Of a stretch of 64,000 bases of DNA, positions 34,718-43,673 are shown one piece after another. The notes beneath the pieces were generated by a model, which saw only the letters and a program-made list of their open reading frames with translations, did no database searches and was not told where the DNA came from. Numbering within the stretch: the stretch's first letter is position 1; every line of letters starts with the position of its first letter. The position numbers and the translations under genes are program-made. Source of the stretch: VXYL01 sp965208525 (GTDB taxonomy: Bacteria > Pseudomonadota > Gammaproteobacteria > Pseudomonadales > Azotimanducaceae); contig OZ242340.1 of assembly GCA_965208525.1 (NCBI GenBank), positions 2,480,001 to 2,544,000 of the forward strand, written 5' to 3'.

Positions 34718-35733
34718 CAGAGCAACTCTTGCAGCCGTTCTGCGATTTGGATGCTGTTGAGAGCGGCACCCTTGCGCACGTTGTCCGACACCACCCACAG
34801 GTTCAGGCCGCGCTCGTGGCTCAGGTCTTGGCGAATGCGACCCACATAGACGGGGTCTTCACCGGCGGCATGGTCCACCGGATTGGGGCAGGCAGCGTCC
34901 ATGTCGTCCACCACCACGACGCCCTCTGCGGCATGGAGCAGATCGCGGGCGTCGGCCGGCAAGATGGGATCGCGGGTTTCGATGTGCACCGCCTCGGAAT
35001 GGCCGTAGAACACCGGCACGCGCACGCAGGTGGGGTTCACCTTGAGGTCGTCGTCCTCGAAGATCTTCCGGGTCTCCTGCACCATCTTCATTTCCTCGAC
35101 GGTGAAGCCGTTGTCCGTCGTGTCCCAGGCATTCGCCACCGCGTTGAAGGCGATCTGCACCGGATGGGCGCTGAACTCCTCTACGGGCTTGCCGTTCAGG
35201 AGACTGGCGGTTTGTCCCGCAAGCTCTTGGATGCCGGTTGTGCCGGCACCAGACACCGCCTGGTAGGTAGCCACATTCACCCGTTCGATGCCGACGGCGT
35301 CGTAGATGGGCTTCAGCGCCACGGTCATCTGAATCGTCGAGCAATTCGGATTGGCGATGATGTTGGTGCCGAGGCCGTCGACGATGCGGTGTGGATTCAC
35401 CTCCGGCACCACCAGCGGGATGCCTTCTTCCATGCGGAACTTGGAGGTGTTGTCGATCACGACGGCGCCGGCGTCGGCCGCGCGTGGGGCATGATCGGCG
35501 GAGATGACGCCACCAGCGGAGAAGAACACCACCTGAACGCCATCGAAGTCGAAGTCGTCGAGCACCTGCACCGCGATGGACTTGCCGTGGAACTGCAAGC
35601 GCTTGCCGGCAGATCGCTCCGACGCCAGCAAGTGAAGTTCGGCCACCGGGAACTCCCGCGCTTCGAGGATTTCGCGCATCGCCTCGCCCACGGCGCCGGT
35701 GGCGCCGGCGATGGCGACGTTCATTGGTTCCAT
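34717..35733 (-). CDS. asd: Aspartate-semialdehyde dehydrogenase
   Basis: A 338-residue enzyme that reduces aspartyl-phosphate to aspartate semialdehyde, the branch point to lysine, methionine, threonine and cell-wall diaminopimelate. The NADP Rossmann motif is 'VAIAGATGAVGEAM', the catalytic cysteine is Cys131 in 'NPNCSTIQM', and 'SGAGTTGIQEL' and 'GHSEAVHIET' are conserved substrate-side segments. The start at 35733 overlaps the leuB stop (TGATG), the end overlaps the FimV-like start in the same way. An alternative ATG is three codons in. Confidence 0.96.
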   Translation of the reverse strand: MEPMNVAIAGATGAVGEAMREILEAREFPVAELHLLASERSAGKRLQFHGKSIAVQVLDDFDFDGVQVVFFSAGGVISADHAPRAADAGAVVIDNTSKFRMEEGIPLVVPEVNPHRIVDGLGTNIIANPNCSTIQMTVALKPIYDAVGIERVNVATYQAVSGAGTTGIQELAGQTASLLNGKPVEEFSAHPVQIAFNAVANAWDTTDNGFTVEEMKMVQETRKIFEDDDLKVNPTCVRVPVFYGHSEAVHIETRDPILPADARDLLHAAEGVVVVDDMDAACPNPVDHAAGEDPVYVGRIRQDLSHERGLNLWVVSDNVRKGAALNSIQIAERLQELL

Positions 35734-36827
35734 CAGGTTGCCTCCGTAGCCACGTCGAGTGCGGCGATCACCGCATCTGCCATTTCGTCGGTTCCCACGC
35801 GACGCAGGCGGCTGTCGACAGCTCCCGCCGGCAAGATGTCGGCCGTGCGCAGCCCACTCGCCAGCACCGTCTGCACGGCACCCTCAAGGCGCTCGGCCGC
35901 TCGTGCTTCTTCCAGGCTGTAGCGCAGCATCATCGCCGCCGAAAGGATGGTGGCTAGGGGATTCGCGACGTTCTGCCCGGCGATGTCCGGCGCGCTGCCG
36001 TGCACCGGCTCAAACATCCCCTGGCTATCCGCATTCAGCGAGGCCGAAGGCAACATGCCGAGCGAGCCGGTGAGCATGGCCGCCACGTCCGAAAGGATGT
36101 CGCCGAACATGTTGCCGGTGACCACCACGTCGAACTGCTTCGGTGCCCGCACGAGCTGCATGGCGGCGTTGTCCACGTAGAGGTGACTGAGTTCCACATC
36201 GGCGTAGTCGGCGTGCGTCTCCGTCACGACCTCGCGCCATAGCTGCGTCACTTCCAGCACGTTGGCCTTGTCCACCGAGCACAGCCGCCGGCCGCGCTTC
36301 TGGGCGAGCTCGAAGGCGACGCGAGCGATGCGGGCGATCTCGCGCTCCTCATACACGTAGGTGTTGAAGCCCCGTCGACCGCCGTTGCCGACTTCCACGC
36401 CCCGCGGCTCGCCGAAGTAGATGCCGCCGGTGAGTTCGCGGACGATGAGGATGTCGAGGTCCGCCACCAGCTCTGCTTTCAGCGAAGACGCCTCGGCAAG
36501 CGACGCGAAAAGCGTTGCCGGGCGCAGGTTGGCAAAGAGGTCCAGCCCTTCCCGCATGCCGAGAAGGCCCTTCTCCGGGCGCTCGGCCATGGGCAGATCG
36601 TCCCATTTCGGGCCACCTACGGCGCCTAGCAACACGGCATCCGAATCCCGCGCCGCCGCCAAGGTGTCCGGAGGCAACGGCGTGCCGTGGCGATCGATGG
36701 CGACGCCCCCCATGTCCGCCTCGTCAAAGGCGAGCGGCAGCTGCAATGCCTGCAGCACGCGCACCACGTGTGGCATGACTTCTGCGCCGATCCCGTCGCC
36801 CGGGATCACCAATACGCGCTTGTCCAT
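35733..36827 (-). CDS. leuB: 3-Isopropylmalate dehydrogenase
   Basis: A 364-residue LeuB, oxidising 3-isopropylmalate to 2-ketoisocaproate with NAD+ in leucine synthesis. 'VLVIPGDGIGAEVMPHVV' opens the protein, 'RELTGGIYFGEPRG' and 'DKANVLEVTQLWREVV' are the substrate sites, and 'GNMFGDILSDVAAMLTGSLG' with 'FEPVHGSAPDIAGQ' completes the family signature. The ATG at 36827 removes a non-homologous extension. It is separated from leuD by 193 nt without a gene. Confidence 0.96.
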   Translation of the reverse strand: MDKRVLVIPGDGIGAEVMPHVVRVLQALQLPLAFDEADMGGVAIDRHGTPLPPDTLAAARDSDAVLLGAVGGPKWDDLPMAERPEKGLLGMREGLDLFANLRPATLFASLAEASSLKAELVADLDILIVRELTGGIYFGEPRGVEVGNGGRRGFNTYVYEEREIARIARVAFELAQKRGRRLCSVDKANVLEVTQLWREVVTETHADYADVELSHLYVDNAAMQLVRAPKQFDVVVTGNMFGDILSDVAAMLTGSLGMLPSASLNADSQGMFEPVHGSAPDIAGQNVANPLATILSAAMMLRYSLEEARAAERLEGAVQTVLASGLRTADILPAGAVDSRLRRVGTDEMADAVIAALDVATEAT

Positions 36828-37020
36828 TTCGTCGGGGCTCCAAAAGGAGGGTTGGCCAAAGAGGGGCAATGAGCGGCATTTTACGGCGCAACGCAGCGTG
36901 CAAGATGCATCCGTCGCCCGACACGCTGTGCGCTCCCGTGCGCGATGAACTGAAAGCGAAAACCCGATTCCGCGCGACGCCTTGTCGCTCCAGATGAAGA
37001 GCAGTCCGGTTTCGCCGTCC

Positions 37021-37668
37021 TCAACCCCCCGGCTGAGCGAACACCCACGGCATCTGCTGGCGGTGCTTGTCCTCGAAGGCGTGGATGGCATCGGCGTAGC
37101 GCAGCGTCTGGGCAATCTCGTCGAGTCCTTCCGCCAAGAGGCGCTTGCGCTCGGGCTCGATGTCGAAAGACGCTGCGAAGCCCTCGCCGGCAATCGTCTG
37201 CCTCGGCAAATCCACCGTGAGCGAGAACCCCGGTACGGATTGCGCCCGCTCGATCAACTCGCCCACGGTGGCGTCTGGGAGCGTCACCAAGAGCAGGCCG
37301 TTCTGCAGGGAGTTGCCGGAAAAGATGTCCGCGAAGCTCGGCGCAATCACACAGCGGAAGCCGTATTCAAGCAGTGCCCACACGGCGTGCTCACGGCTCG
37401 AACCGCAGCCGAAGTTGGTGCGCGTCACCAGCACGCTGGCGCCTTGGTAGCGTGGCTCGTTGAGCACGAACTCGCGGTTGATCTCGCGCTCGTTGGCCGT
37501 CTTGGTCATGTCGCCTTCGTCGCGAAAGCGCCAGGCGTCGAACAGGTTGTCGCCAAAGCCGGTGCGGCGGATCGACTTCAGGAACTGCTTCGGGATGATC
37601 TGGTCGGTATCGACATTGGCGCGATCGAGCGGCGCCACCAGTCCCGTGTGGGTGTCGAAGGCTTGCAT
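37021..37668 (-). CDS. leuD: 3-Isopropylmalate dehydratase, small subunit
   Basis: A 215-residue LeuD, the small subunit of isopropylmalate isomerase. 'LDRANVDTDQIIPKQFLK' and 'NFGCGSSREHAVWAL' are the swivel-domain signatures. The length is normal. Its ATG overlaps the leuC stop as TGATG, so the two subunits are probably made in equal amount. Confidence 0.96.
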   Translation of the reverse strand: MQAFDTHTGLVAPLDRANVDTDQIIPKQFLKSIRRTGFGDNLFDAWRFRDEGDMTKTANEREINREFVLNEPRYQGASVLVTRTNFGCGSSREHAVWALLEYGFRCVIAPSFADIFSGNSLQNGLLLVTLPDATVGELIERAQSVPGFSLTVDLPRQTIAGEGFAASFDIEPERKRLLAEGLDEIAQTLRYADAIHAFEDKHRQQMPWVFAQPGG

Positions 37669-39101
37669 CACAGATACTCTCGCACATCCACGAACCGACC
37701 ATTCACCGCTGCGGCGGCAGCCATGGCCGGACTGACCAGATGCGTGCGCCCAAGGTGCCCCTGCCGACCCTCGAAGTTGCGGTTGGAGGTAGAGGCGCAG
37801 CGCTCGCCGGGATAGAGCCGGTCGTTGTTCATGGCGAGGCACATCGAACAGCCGGCGTCGCGCCACTCGAAGCCAGCCTCGCGGAATACGACATCGAGCC
37901 CTTCTGCCTCTGCCTGTCGCTTGACGAGCCCCGAGCCGGGCACCACCAGCGCCTCGCGGATCGATGACGCAACGCTCCGCCCTTTCGCGACCTCGGCGGC
38001 GGCTCGCAAATCCTCGATGCGGGCGTTGGTGCAGGAGCCGATGAAGATGCGGTCCAGCGCCACGTCGCGGATGCGCGTGCCAGGGGCAAGGTCCATGTAT
38101 GCGAGGGCGCGCTCGCACAGTTCCCGACGGGCAGGTTCTTCAAAGGCATCCGGTGAGGGCACTGCCTCATCGATGCCGAGCACTAGTTCCGGCGATGTGC
38201 CCCACGACACCTGCGGCGAGAGCAAGGACGCATCCAATTCGGCGGTTCGGTCGAACTCGGCGTCGGGATCGGATACGAGGCCGCGCCAGTATGCCTCTGC
38301 CTGTTCGAGCAGCTCGCCCGACGGGGCGAATGGCCGGCCGCGCAGGTATTCGATGGTGGTGTCGTCCACCGCCACCATTCCTGCCCGACCTCCTGCCTCG
38401 ATGGACATGTTGCACAGCGTCATGCGCGCTTCCATAGACAAGGCCTGCACCGCGCTGCCGGCGAACTCGATGGTGTGCCCGGTGGCGCCAGCTGTGCCGA
38501 TTTGGCGGATGATGGCGAGGATCAAGTCCTTGGCGGTCACCCCACGTGGCAGCTGCCCCGTCGCGGTCACCCGCATGTTGCCGGCCTTGCGTTGGGCGAG
38601 GCATTGCGTTGCCAGCACATGCTCTACGTCCGACGTGCCGATCCCTTGGGCGAGCGCAGCGAAGGCGCCGTGGGTGGACGTGTGCGAGTCCCCGCAGACG
38701 ATGGTCATGCCCGGTAGCGTCGCGCCTTGTTCTGGTCCCACCACATGGACGATGCCTTGGCGGGGGTCCGTCATCTTGAACTCGCGAATGCCAAAGCGGC
38801 GACAGTTGTCGTCGAGCGCAATCACCTGCGTGCGCGCGATCTCGTCCTCGATGCCGCCGATGCCGGCAGCGCGGTTGGTGGTGGGGAGGTTGTGATCGGG
38901 AGTTGCGAGGTTGGCATCAAGCCGCCACGGCTCGCGCCCGGCAAGCTCCAATCCCTCGAACGCCTGCGGCGAGGTGACCTCGTGCAAGAGATGTCGGTCG
39001 ATGTAGAGCAGCGTCATGCCATCGTCGCGCTCGGCAACCGCATGGGCATCCCAGATTTTGTCGTAGAGAGTCCTTCCGGCCACGCCGCTCGTGCCCCGCA
39101 T
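37668..39101 (-). CDS. leuC: 3-Isopropylmalate dehydratase, large subunit
   Basis: A 477-residue LeuC, the [4Fe-4S] subunit that isomerises 2- to 3-isopropylmalate. 'CGDSHTSTHGAFAALAQGIG', 'IFIGSCTNARIEDLR' and 'CSMCLAMNNDRLYPGERC' (cluster cysteines in the last two) identify it. The ATG at 39101 is preferred; the ORF extends upstream without homology. It is the first gene of the leu-asd-fimV-truA run and divergent from a cupin gene 124 nt away; that gap shows no clear leader peptide or attenuator. Confidence 0.96.
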   Translation of the reverse strand: MRGTSGVAGRTLYDKIWDAHAVAERDDGMTLLYIDRHLLHEVTSPQAFEGLELAGREPWRLDANLATPDHNLPTTNRAAGIGGIEDEIARTQVIALDDNCRRFGIREFKMTDPRQGIVHVVGPEQGATLPGMTIVCGDSHTSTHGAFAALAQGIGTSDVEHVLATQCLAQRKAGNMRVTATGQLPRGVTAKDLILAIIRQIGTAGATGHTIEFAGSAVQALSMEARMTLCNMSIEAGGRAGMVAVDDTTIEYLRGRPFAPSGELLEQAEAYWRGLVSDPDAEFDRTAELDASLLSPQVSWGTSPELVLGIDEAVPSPDAFEEPARRELCERALAYMDLAPGTRIRDVALDRIFIGSCTNARIEDLRAAAEVAKGRSVASSIREALVVPGSGLVKRQAEAEGLDVVFREAGFEWRDAGCSMCLAMNNDRLYPGERCASTSNRNFEGRQGHLGRTHLVSPAMAAAAAVNGRFVDVREYL

Positions 39102-39225
39102 CGTCAAGCTGCCAATGCTAGCAGCCTGTGCCGCCTTTTCTCGCTGACCGGGGCAGCCGGCATGTCTTGCGCCGCGCATCGCTCCCTTGCGTTATGGCCA
39201 TGGGGCTAAAGTGACCGAGGTTCAC

Positions 39226-39729
39226 ATGCCCAAGGTCGACCTATCCCGCGTGCCGAGAAGCAAAGGGACTGTCTATCCGCCGGAGTTCAATGCCCCCTGC
39301 TCGGAACGCATGCGGCAGTGGCTCGGCGACGCGGGGGGACTCAGCGACTTCGGGGTCAATCTCGTGCACCTGCCACCTGGAAACTGGTCAAGCCAGCGCC
39401 ATTGGCACTCCCATGAGGACGAGTTCGTATACGTCCTGCAGGGCGAACTGACGCTGGTCGAGGACGGCGGCGAAACCGTGCTCTACGCGGGCGACTGCGC
39501 GGCGTTTCCCAAGGGCACTGGCGATGGTCATCACATGATCAACAAAACCGACGCCGCAGCCAGCTACCTGGAAATCGGCTCGCGGCAACCTGAAGACCTT
39601 ACGACGTGCTCCGACGTCGACATGATGAGCGCCAACTCCGACGGTCGATTCGTACACAAAGACGGGACTCCATATCCCGGACAAGACAGGCTCGTTGGCC
39701 TAACGAGGGAGTCGTTCATCCACCTATGA
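39226..39729 (+). CDS. Cupin-domain protein
   Basis: A 167-residue protein with a single cupin domain. 'RHWHSHEDEFVYVLQGELTL' gives the two His and Glu metal ligands of motif 1 and 'AAFPKGTGDGHHMINK' the His of motif 2. This close match to the 'cupin with WHSHEDEFVYVLEGE' group is seen often beside transport or aldehyde metabolism genes; function unknown. GAGG lies 6 nt upstream of the ATG at 39226, which decides the start over GTG 39211. Confidence 0.85.
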   Translation: MPKVDLSRVPRSKGTVYPPEFNAPCSERMRQWLGDAGGLSDFGVNLVHLPPGNWSSQRHWHSHEDEFVYVLQGELTLVEDGGETVLYAGDCAAFPKGTGDGHHMINKTDAAASYLEIGSRQPEDLTTCSDVDMMSANSDGRFVHKDGTPYPGQDRLVGLTRESFIHL

Positions 39730-39769
39730 AGTCTGGTCGACGCTGCCCAAGTGAAACCCCTCCTGTCAC

Positions 39770-40056
39770 TCCCCCCTTGCGGGGAGTCGAGAAATGGTGT
39801 TCCTCGCCGTTTCTCGGAGGGGGGATGTCGCGGGTGGCTTTCGGGCTCGCGTTCGCTCGCGCGGGCTCTAGCTCTCGCGCGGGCTCTAGCTATTGCCATC
39901 CAAGAACCTGTCGGACTTGGCCGTGGGGCCTTCGGAGGGAAGGCATTCTGCCTTCCCTAACGCCGGTTTTCGGCAAACGCAGACAGCGCGCCTAACGGCG
40001 CAGGGAAGGCAGGATGCCTTCCCTCCGAGGAGCCGCCCATTGCCAAGTCCGAGAGG
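39770..40056. repeat. Repeat-filled intergenic region with large palindrome
   Basis: The 330-nt gap 39730-40059 holds no gene. It contains, in order: an inverted repeat around 39770-39826 (arms TCCCCCC and CGAGAAA pairing with TTTCTCG and GGGGGGA); an 18-nt tandem duplication at 39857-39891 (TCGCGCGGGCTCTAGCTC); and a palindrome with about 53-nt arms at 39912-39964 and 39998-40051. Both arms carry GGACTTGGC outermost and CGGAGGGAAGGCAT-Y-CTGCC then TTCCCT inside, and the central 33 nt are unpaired. The palindrome resembles the element at 54478-54607. Confidence 0.7.
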
Positions 40057-40059
40057 TGG

Positions 40060-41493
40060 CTAGCTCGACTGCATGCCGGCTTCCGTCTTGGCGGCGCGGC
40101 AGAAGGCGGCTACGGCTGCCGTCAAGTCTTCTGCGCGGTGGGTGCCGGTGCGTTCGGTGAAGCAGAAGGAAAGGCGCAGTTCGTCGAGGCCGGCGCGAGG
40201 GTTCCTCACGCGGGCGTCGGGCGGATAGAAGTCGTACATCGGCACCACCACGACACCATGCTTTGCCACCATGCGGGCGATGAAGTCGTCGTCGGTGACG
40301 ATTTCGCCGCCCAGGAAGCGGAAGACCGAGAAGAACCCAGCCTCCGGTCGGGTCCAGTGGAAGCGGTCAGGCCATGCGCCAAGCCCTTCGGCCATGCCGT
40401 CGAGCAGGATGGCGCGGTTCTCGCGATAGACCTTGAGCTTGGCGTCCGCCACAGGCCAGAGGGAGTCCCGCAGCCGACATTCTTCGTCGTGGAGCAGGGA
40501 CTCGAACGACAAGAGCGCCGCCGGGTTGTGGAACAGGATGTCGGCGCTCGACTCGGTGAGCAGCAGGTCTGAGAGAGGAGCCTCGCGACCGCCGTCGATG
40601 GCAAGCCGTGCCTCAGTGTAGGCGAATCCGACGCGCGGCCCCGGCAATCCGATCTTTGAGCCGGTGAACAGATGCACGGTTCGCGCGGGGTCTAATGCGA
40701 AGAAGGGCTTCGGGCGCTCGGCTGGCTCCGCGAAGCTGATGTACACATACGGCGCGTCCTCGACAACGAGGATGCCTTCCTCCCTGGCGACGTCGAGGAT
40801 GGCCTCGCGTCGCCTGGCGCTGAAGGAGAAACCGGCGGGATTGTGGCCGTCGGGAACGGTGTAGTAGAACGGCACGAAACGCCCGTCGGCGCGCGCATCC
40901 GCGATCGTCTCGCGGAATGCCTCCGGATGCGGCCCCTCTTCATCCATATCTACGCTGTAGATAGCCGCGTGTTGGGAAAGGGTGGCGCGCGCGACGAAGC
41001 CGGCATAGGTGGGGGCGTCGGTAACGTAGCCGAGCGGTCGTCCCGGTCGCTCGAACAGCGAACAGAGGAGGTTGATGCCGCCACTGGCACCCACCGTGGG
41101 GATGAGGCGGTCGGGGTCCATGGCAACGCCCCAATCGTTGCCGTACACGTGCGCAAACGAACGTCGCGGCCCCGCGGGGCCCAACGTATCGGTGTACGCA
41201 TAGGACTCGCGCAGGAACTCCGGCAGCGCATTCGGATCGTTGATCCCCTCCCGCGTCCGCAGATGCTCGTGGAACCGCCGCTCCCCGGCGAGGAAGCCGC
41301 GCGGATCGGTGACCTCCGGGTTCGGATAACCGGCGCCCAGGTGATGGATCGGCAGGCCGCTCGCCTGGGCCACACGCCTGAGCTCCGGCAACGAAGCCGC
41401 CATCTTCCGCGTCACCGACACCGGCTGCAGCGCAAGCCCAGGTGCCTCCAACGCCACGTCACCCACTGCCACCTTCTCCCGCACCACGCTCAA
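40060..41493 (-). CDS. PLP-dependent aminotransferase, class I/II
   Basis: A 477-residue fold-type I aminotransferase. 'GAGYPNPEV' opens the core, 'PTVGASGGINLLCSLFE' is the cofactor phosphate region, 'VPDGHNPAGFSFSARRREAIL' and 'VVEDAPYVYISF' carry the Asn and Asp/Tyr contacts, and the Schiff-base lysine is Lys280 in 'LFTGSKIGLPGPRVGF'. The pattern is that of the 2-aminoadipate/MocR-like branch without the GntR DNA-binding domain. Substrate unknown. Divergent from the acoA-type gene with a 133-nt regulatory gap. Confidence 0.9.
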   Translation of the reverse strand: MSVVREKVAVGDVALEAPGLALQPVSVTRKMAASLPELRRVAQASGLPIHHLGAGYPNPEVTDPRGFLAGERRFHEHLRTREGINDPNALPEFLRESYAYTDTLGPAGPRRSFAHVYGNDWGVAMDPDRLIPTVGASGGINLLCSLFERPGRPLGYVTDAPTYAGFVARATLSQHAAIYSVDMDEEGPHPEAFRETIADARADGRFVPFYYTVPDGHNPAGFSFSARRREAILDVAREEGILVVEDAPYVYISFAEPAERPKPFFALDPARTVHLFTGSKIGLPGPRVGFAYTEARLAIDGGREAPLSDLLLTESSADILFHNPAALLSFESLLHDEECRLRDSLWPVADAKLKVYRENRAILLDGMAEGLGAWPDRFHWTRPEAGFFSVFRFLGGEIVTDDDFIARMVAKHGVVVVPMYDFYPPDARVRNPRAGLDELRLSFCFTERTGTHRAEDLTAAVAAFCRAAKTEAGMQSS

Positions 41494-41566
41494 CGCAGAG
41501 CATCTTATCCCCCTCTACGCGGACCCGGCCGAGAGCGGCGAGCGGCAACGGCCGCCCCTGCCATTT

Positions 41567-41597
41567 GCACAAATGCGCCGATTGCGCCAAATTGTGC
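41567..41597. promoter_or_regulatory. Candidate operator dyad upstream of the aco-type operon
   Basis: GCACAA-N19-TTGTGC lies 30 nt before the acoA-like ATG, within the gap between two divergent genes. The interior is also partly symmetric (ATGCGCC / TTGCGCC). It could bind a regulator of one or both transcripts. No regulator gene lies next to the operon, and no -24/-12 element of the kind that drives many aco operons is visible here. Confidence 0.35.
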
Positions 41598-41626
41598 GGG
41601 AACCGGCCAAAGGAGAGGGGTGCTTC

Positions 41627-42592
41627 ATGCAACCGGACGACGACACTCTGCGCGACATCCATCGTCGCATGGTGCGGATCCGCGTGTTCGAGACGGAGGC
41701 CGGCAAGCTGGCGGAGGCAGGACGGATTCCCGGCGCGCTGCATCTCTATGTCGGCCAGGAGGCCGTCGCGGCCGGGATCATGGCGCATCTGTCCGCCGAC
41801 GACTGGATCACCAGCACGCACCGGGGTCACGGCCACCTCATCGCCAAGGGCGGCGCCTTCGACCGCATGTTCGCCGAGCTCTTCGGACGCGCCACCGGCT
41901 ACTGTCGCGGCAAGGGCGGCAGCATGCACATCTCCAACATGGAACTCGGCATGCTCGGCGCCAACGGCATCGTCGGCGCCGGGCCGCCCATCGCCGTGGG
42001 CGCGGCGTTCACGGCCAAGTACCGCAAGACCGACCGCGTGGCTGTCACTTTCTTCGGCGATGGCGCCAGCAACGAGGGCTCGTTCCACGAGGCCGCCAAC
42101 ATGGCTGCGCTCTACAAGCTGCCGGCGTTGTTCGTGTGCGAGAACAACGGCTACGGCGAGTACACGGCGCAGGCCAATCACCAGGCCATCGTCGATGTGG
42201 CGGATCGCGCCGCCGGCTACGGTATGCCCGGGGTCATCGTCGATGGCATGGATGCCGTGGCGGTGTACGAGGCCGCCGACGCCGCGCTTGAACGCGCTCG
42301 CGGCGGCGACGGCCCTACGCTCCTCGAATGCAAGACCTACCGCTTCTTCGACCATGTGGGCGTGCGCGGCATGGGGCTCTCGTACCGCACCGACGCCGAA
42401 CTCGAAGAGTGGCAAAAGCGCGATCCGATCCACATGTTCGAAGCGCGGCTGGCGGAACTCGGCGTCTTGAGCCAAGAGCAGGCGGCCGAGGTCCACGACG
42501 GCATCATGGCGGAGGTGCAGGCCGGCATCGAGTTCGCGGAGCAGAGCCCGGTGCCCGATGTCGCCACGTTGCTCGACGACGTGTATGCCTGA
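41627..42592 (+). CDS. acoA: TPP-dependent acetoin/2-oxoacid dehydrogenase E1 alpha
   Basis: A 321-residue E1 alpha subunit. 'HLYVGQEAVAAGIMAHLSADD' and the thiamine diphosphate motif 'FFGDGASNEGSFHEAANMAA' with '-FVCENNGYGEYT' identify it, and 'THRGHGHLIAKG' is the usual substrate-side loop. AcoA in acetoin catabolism is about this length; pyruvate dehydrogenase alpha is longer. It begins an operon with E1 beta, an AcoX-type kinase and E2, which strongly favours acetoin or a related 2-oxo compound. GGAGAGG precedes the ATG at 41627. Confidence 0.92.
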   Translation: MQPDDDTLRDIHRRMVRIRVFETEAGKLAEAGRIPGALHLYVGQEAVAAGIMAHLSADDWITSTHRGHGHLIAKGGAFDRMFAELFGRATGYCRGKGGSMHISNMELGMLGANGIVGAGPPIAVGAAFTAKYRKTDRVAVTFFGDGASNEGSFHEAANMAALYKLPALFVCENNGYGEYTAQANHQAIVDVADRAAGYGMPGVIVDGMDAVAVYEAADAALERARGGDGPTLLECKTYRFFDHVGVRGMGLSYRTDAELEEWQKRDPIHMFEARLAELGVLSQEQAAEVHDGIMAEVQAGIEFAEQSPVPDVATLLDDVYA

Positions 42593-42629
42593 CGCCAAGC
42601 AACCGCAGTTCAAAATGTAGGGGGATCAC

Positions 42630-43628
42630 ATGGCCGAAGCAGTCGCCGCCCGGGAGCTGACCTATGTCGGCGCAATCGCCGAGGCCGCACACACGGTGCT
42701 CGCCGAGCAGGACACCGCCTTCGTTGCCGGCGAAGATGTCGCCGGCGCTGGCGGCGTGTTCGGCTCCTATCGGGGCCTACTCGACGCCTATGGCGAGGAG
42801 CGGGTGATCGACACGCCCATCTCGGAAGAGGGCATCGTCGGTCTTGCTGTGGGCGCCGCCGCCACTGGCCTGCGCCCCATCATCGACATCATGTTCATGG
42901 ACTTCATGGGCGAGTGCATGGACGAGATCGCCAACCAGATGGCGAAGATGCGCTACATGTTCGGTGGTTCGGCGACGCTCCCCATCACCGTCGTCACCAT
43001 GTCGGGCGGTGGCATGAACATGGCGGCGCAGCATTCGCAGAGCCTCGAGGCGTGGATCTGCCACCTGCCCGGGCTCAAGGTGGTGGCGCCGGCAACCCCG
43101 CATGACGCCAAGGGCCTCATCATCGCCGCCTCGCGGGACGACAACCCGGTGTTCGTGGTGCTGAACAAGCTCTCGCTGCGCAACACGGGCGAGGTGCCGG
43201 AGGACAGCTACGAGGTGCCGATCGGCAAGGCCCGCACCGCGCGCGAAGGCAGCGACCTCACCATCGTCACCTACAGCCGCATGGTGCATGAGGCCACCAC
43301 CGCCGCAGAAGCGCTCGCGGAGGAAGGCATCGACACGGAAGTTATTGACCTTCGCTCGCTGCAGCCCATGGACACCGAGGCGATGGTGGCCTCGGTGCAG
43401 AAGACCCACCGCGCCATCGTCGTCCATGAGGCGGTGCGGTTCGGTGGGCTCGGCGGCGAGATCGCCTCGCAGATTCAGGAACTCGCGTTCGACTTCTTGG
43501 ACGCGCCCGTGGCCCGGATCGGCGCACCGTTTTCGCCGGTGCCGTTCGCCGCCAACCTCGAGCAGGCGTGGCTGCCGAACGCGCCGAAGATCGTCGCGGC
43601 GGCGAAGGAACTGCTCGGTAGCGAATAG
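42630..43628 (+). CDS. acoB: TPP-dependent acetoin/2-oxoacid dehydrogenase E1 beta
   Basis: A 332-residue E1 beta subunit, partner of the preceding alpha subunit (37-nt gap). 'FVAGEDVAGAGGVFGSYRGL', 'VIDTPISEEGIVGLAVGAA' and 'IIDIMFMDFMGECMDEI' are the transketolase central-domain signatures, and 'EALAEEGIDTEVIDLRSLQP' marks the C-terminal domain. Together the two make the decarboxylating alpha2beta2 heterotetramer that passes the acyl or hydroxyalkyl group to the E2 lipoyl arm. Confidence 0.93.
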   Translation: MAEAVAARELTYVGAIAEAAHTVLAEQDTAFVAGEDVAGAGGVFGSYRGLLDAYGEERVIDTPISEEGIVGLAVGAAATGLRPIIDIMFMDFMGECMDEIANQMAKMRYMFGGSATLPITVVTMSGGGMNMAAQHSQSLEAWICHLPGLKVVAPATPHDAKGLIIAASRDDNPVFVVLNKLSLRNTGEVPEDSYEVPIGKARTAREGSDLTIVTYSRMVHEATTAAEALAEEGIDTEVIDLRSLQPMDTEAMVASVQKTHRAIVVHEAVRFGGLGGEIASQIQELAFDFLDAPVARIGAPFSPVPFAANLEQAWLPNAPKIVAAAKELLGSE

Positions 43629-43673
43629 CGGGGTTGCGAGTCGGGGTTCTCGTCGGCGCACGGTGTTCTTGGC

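Noticed and set aside
39770..40051. CRISPR array
   Set aside because: Repeats are few, of different lengths, palindromic and without regular unique spacers; no cas gene is near.
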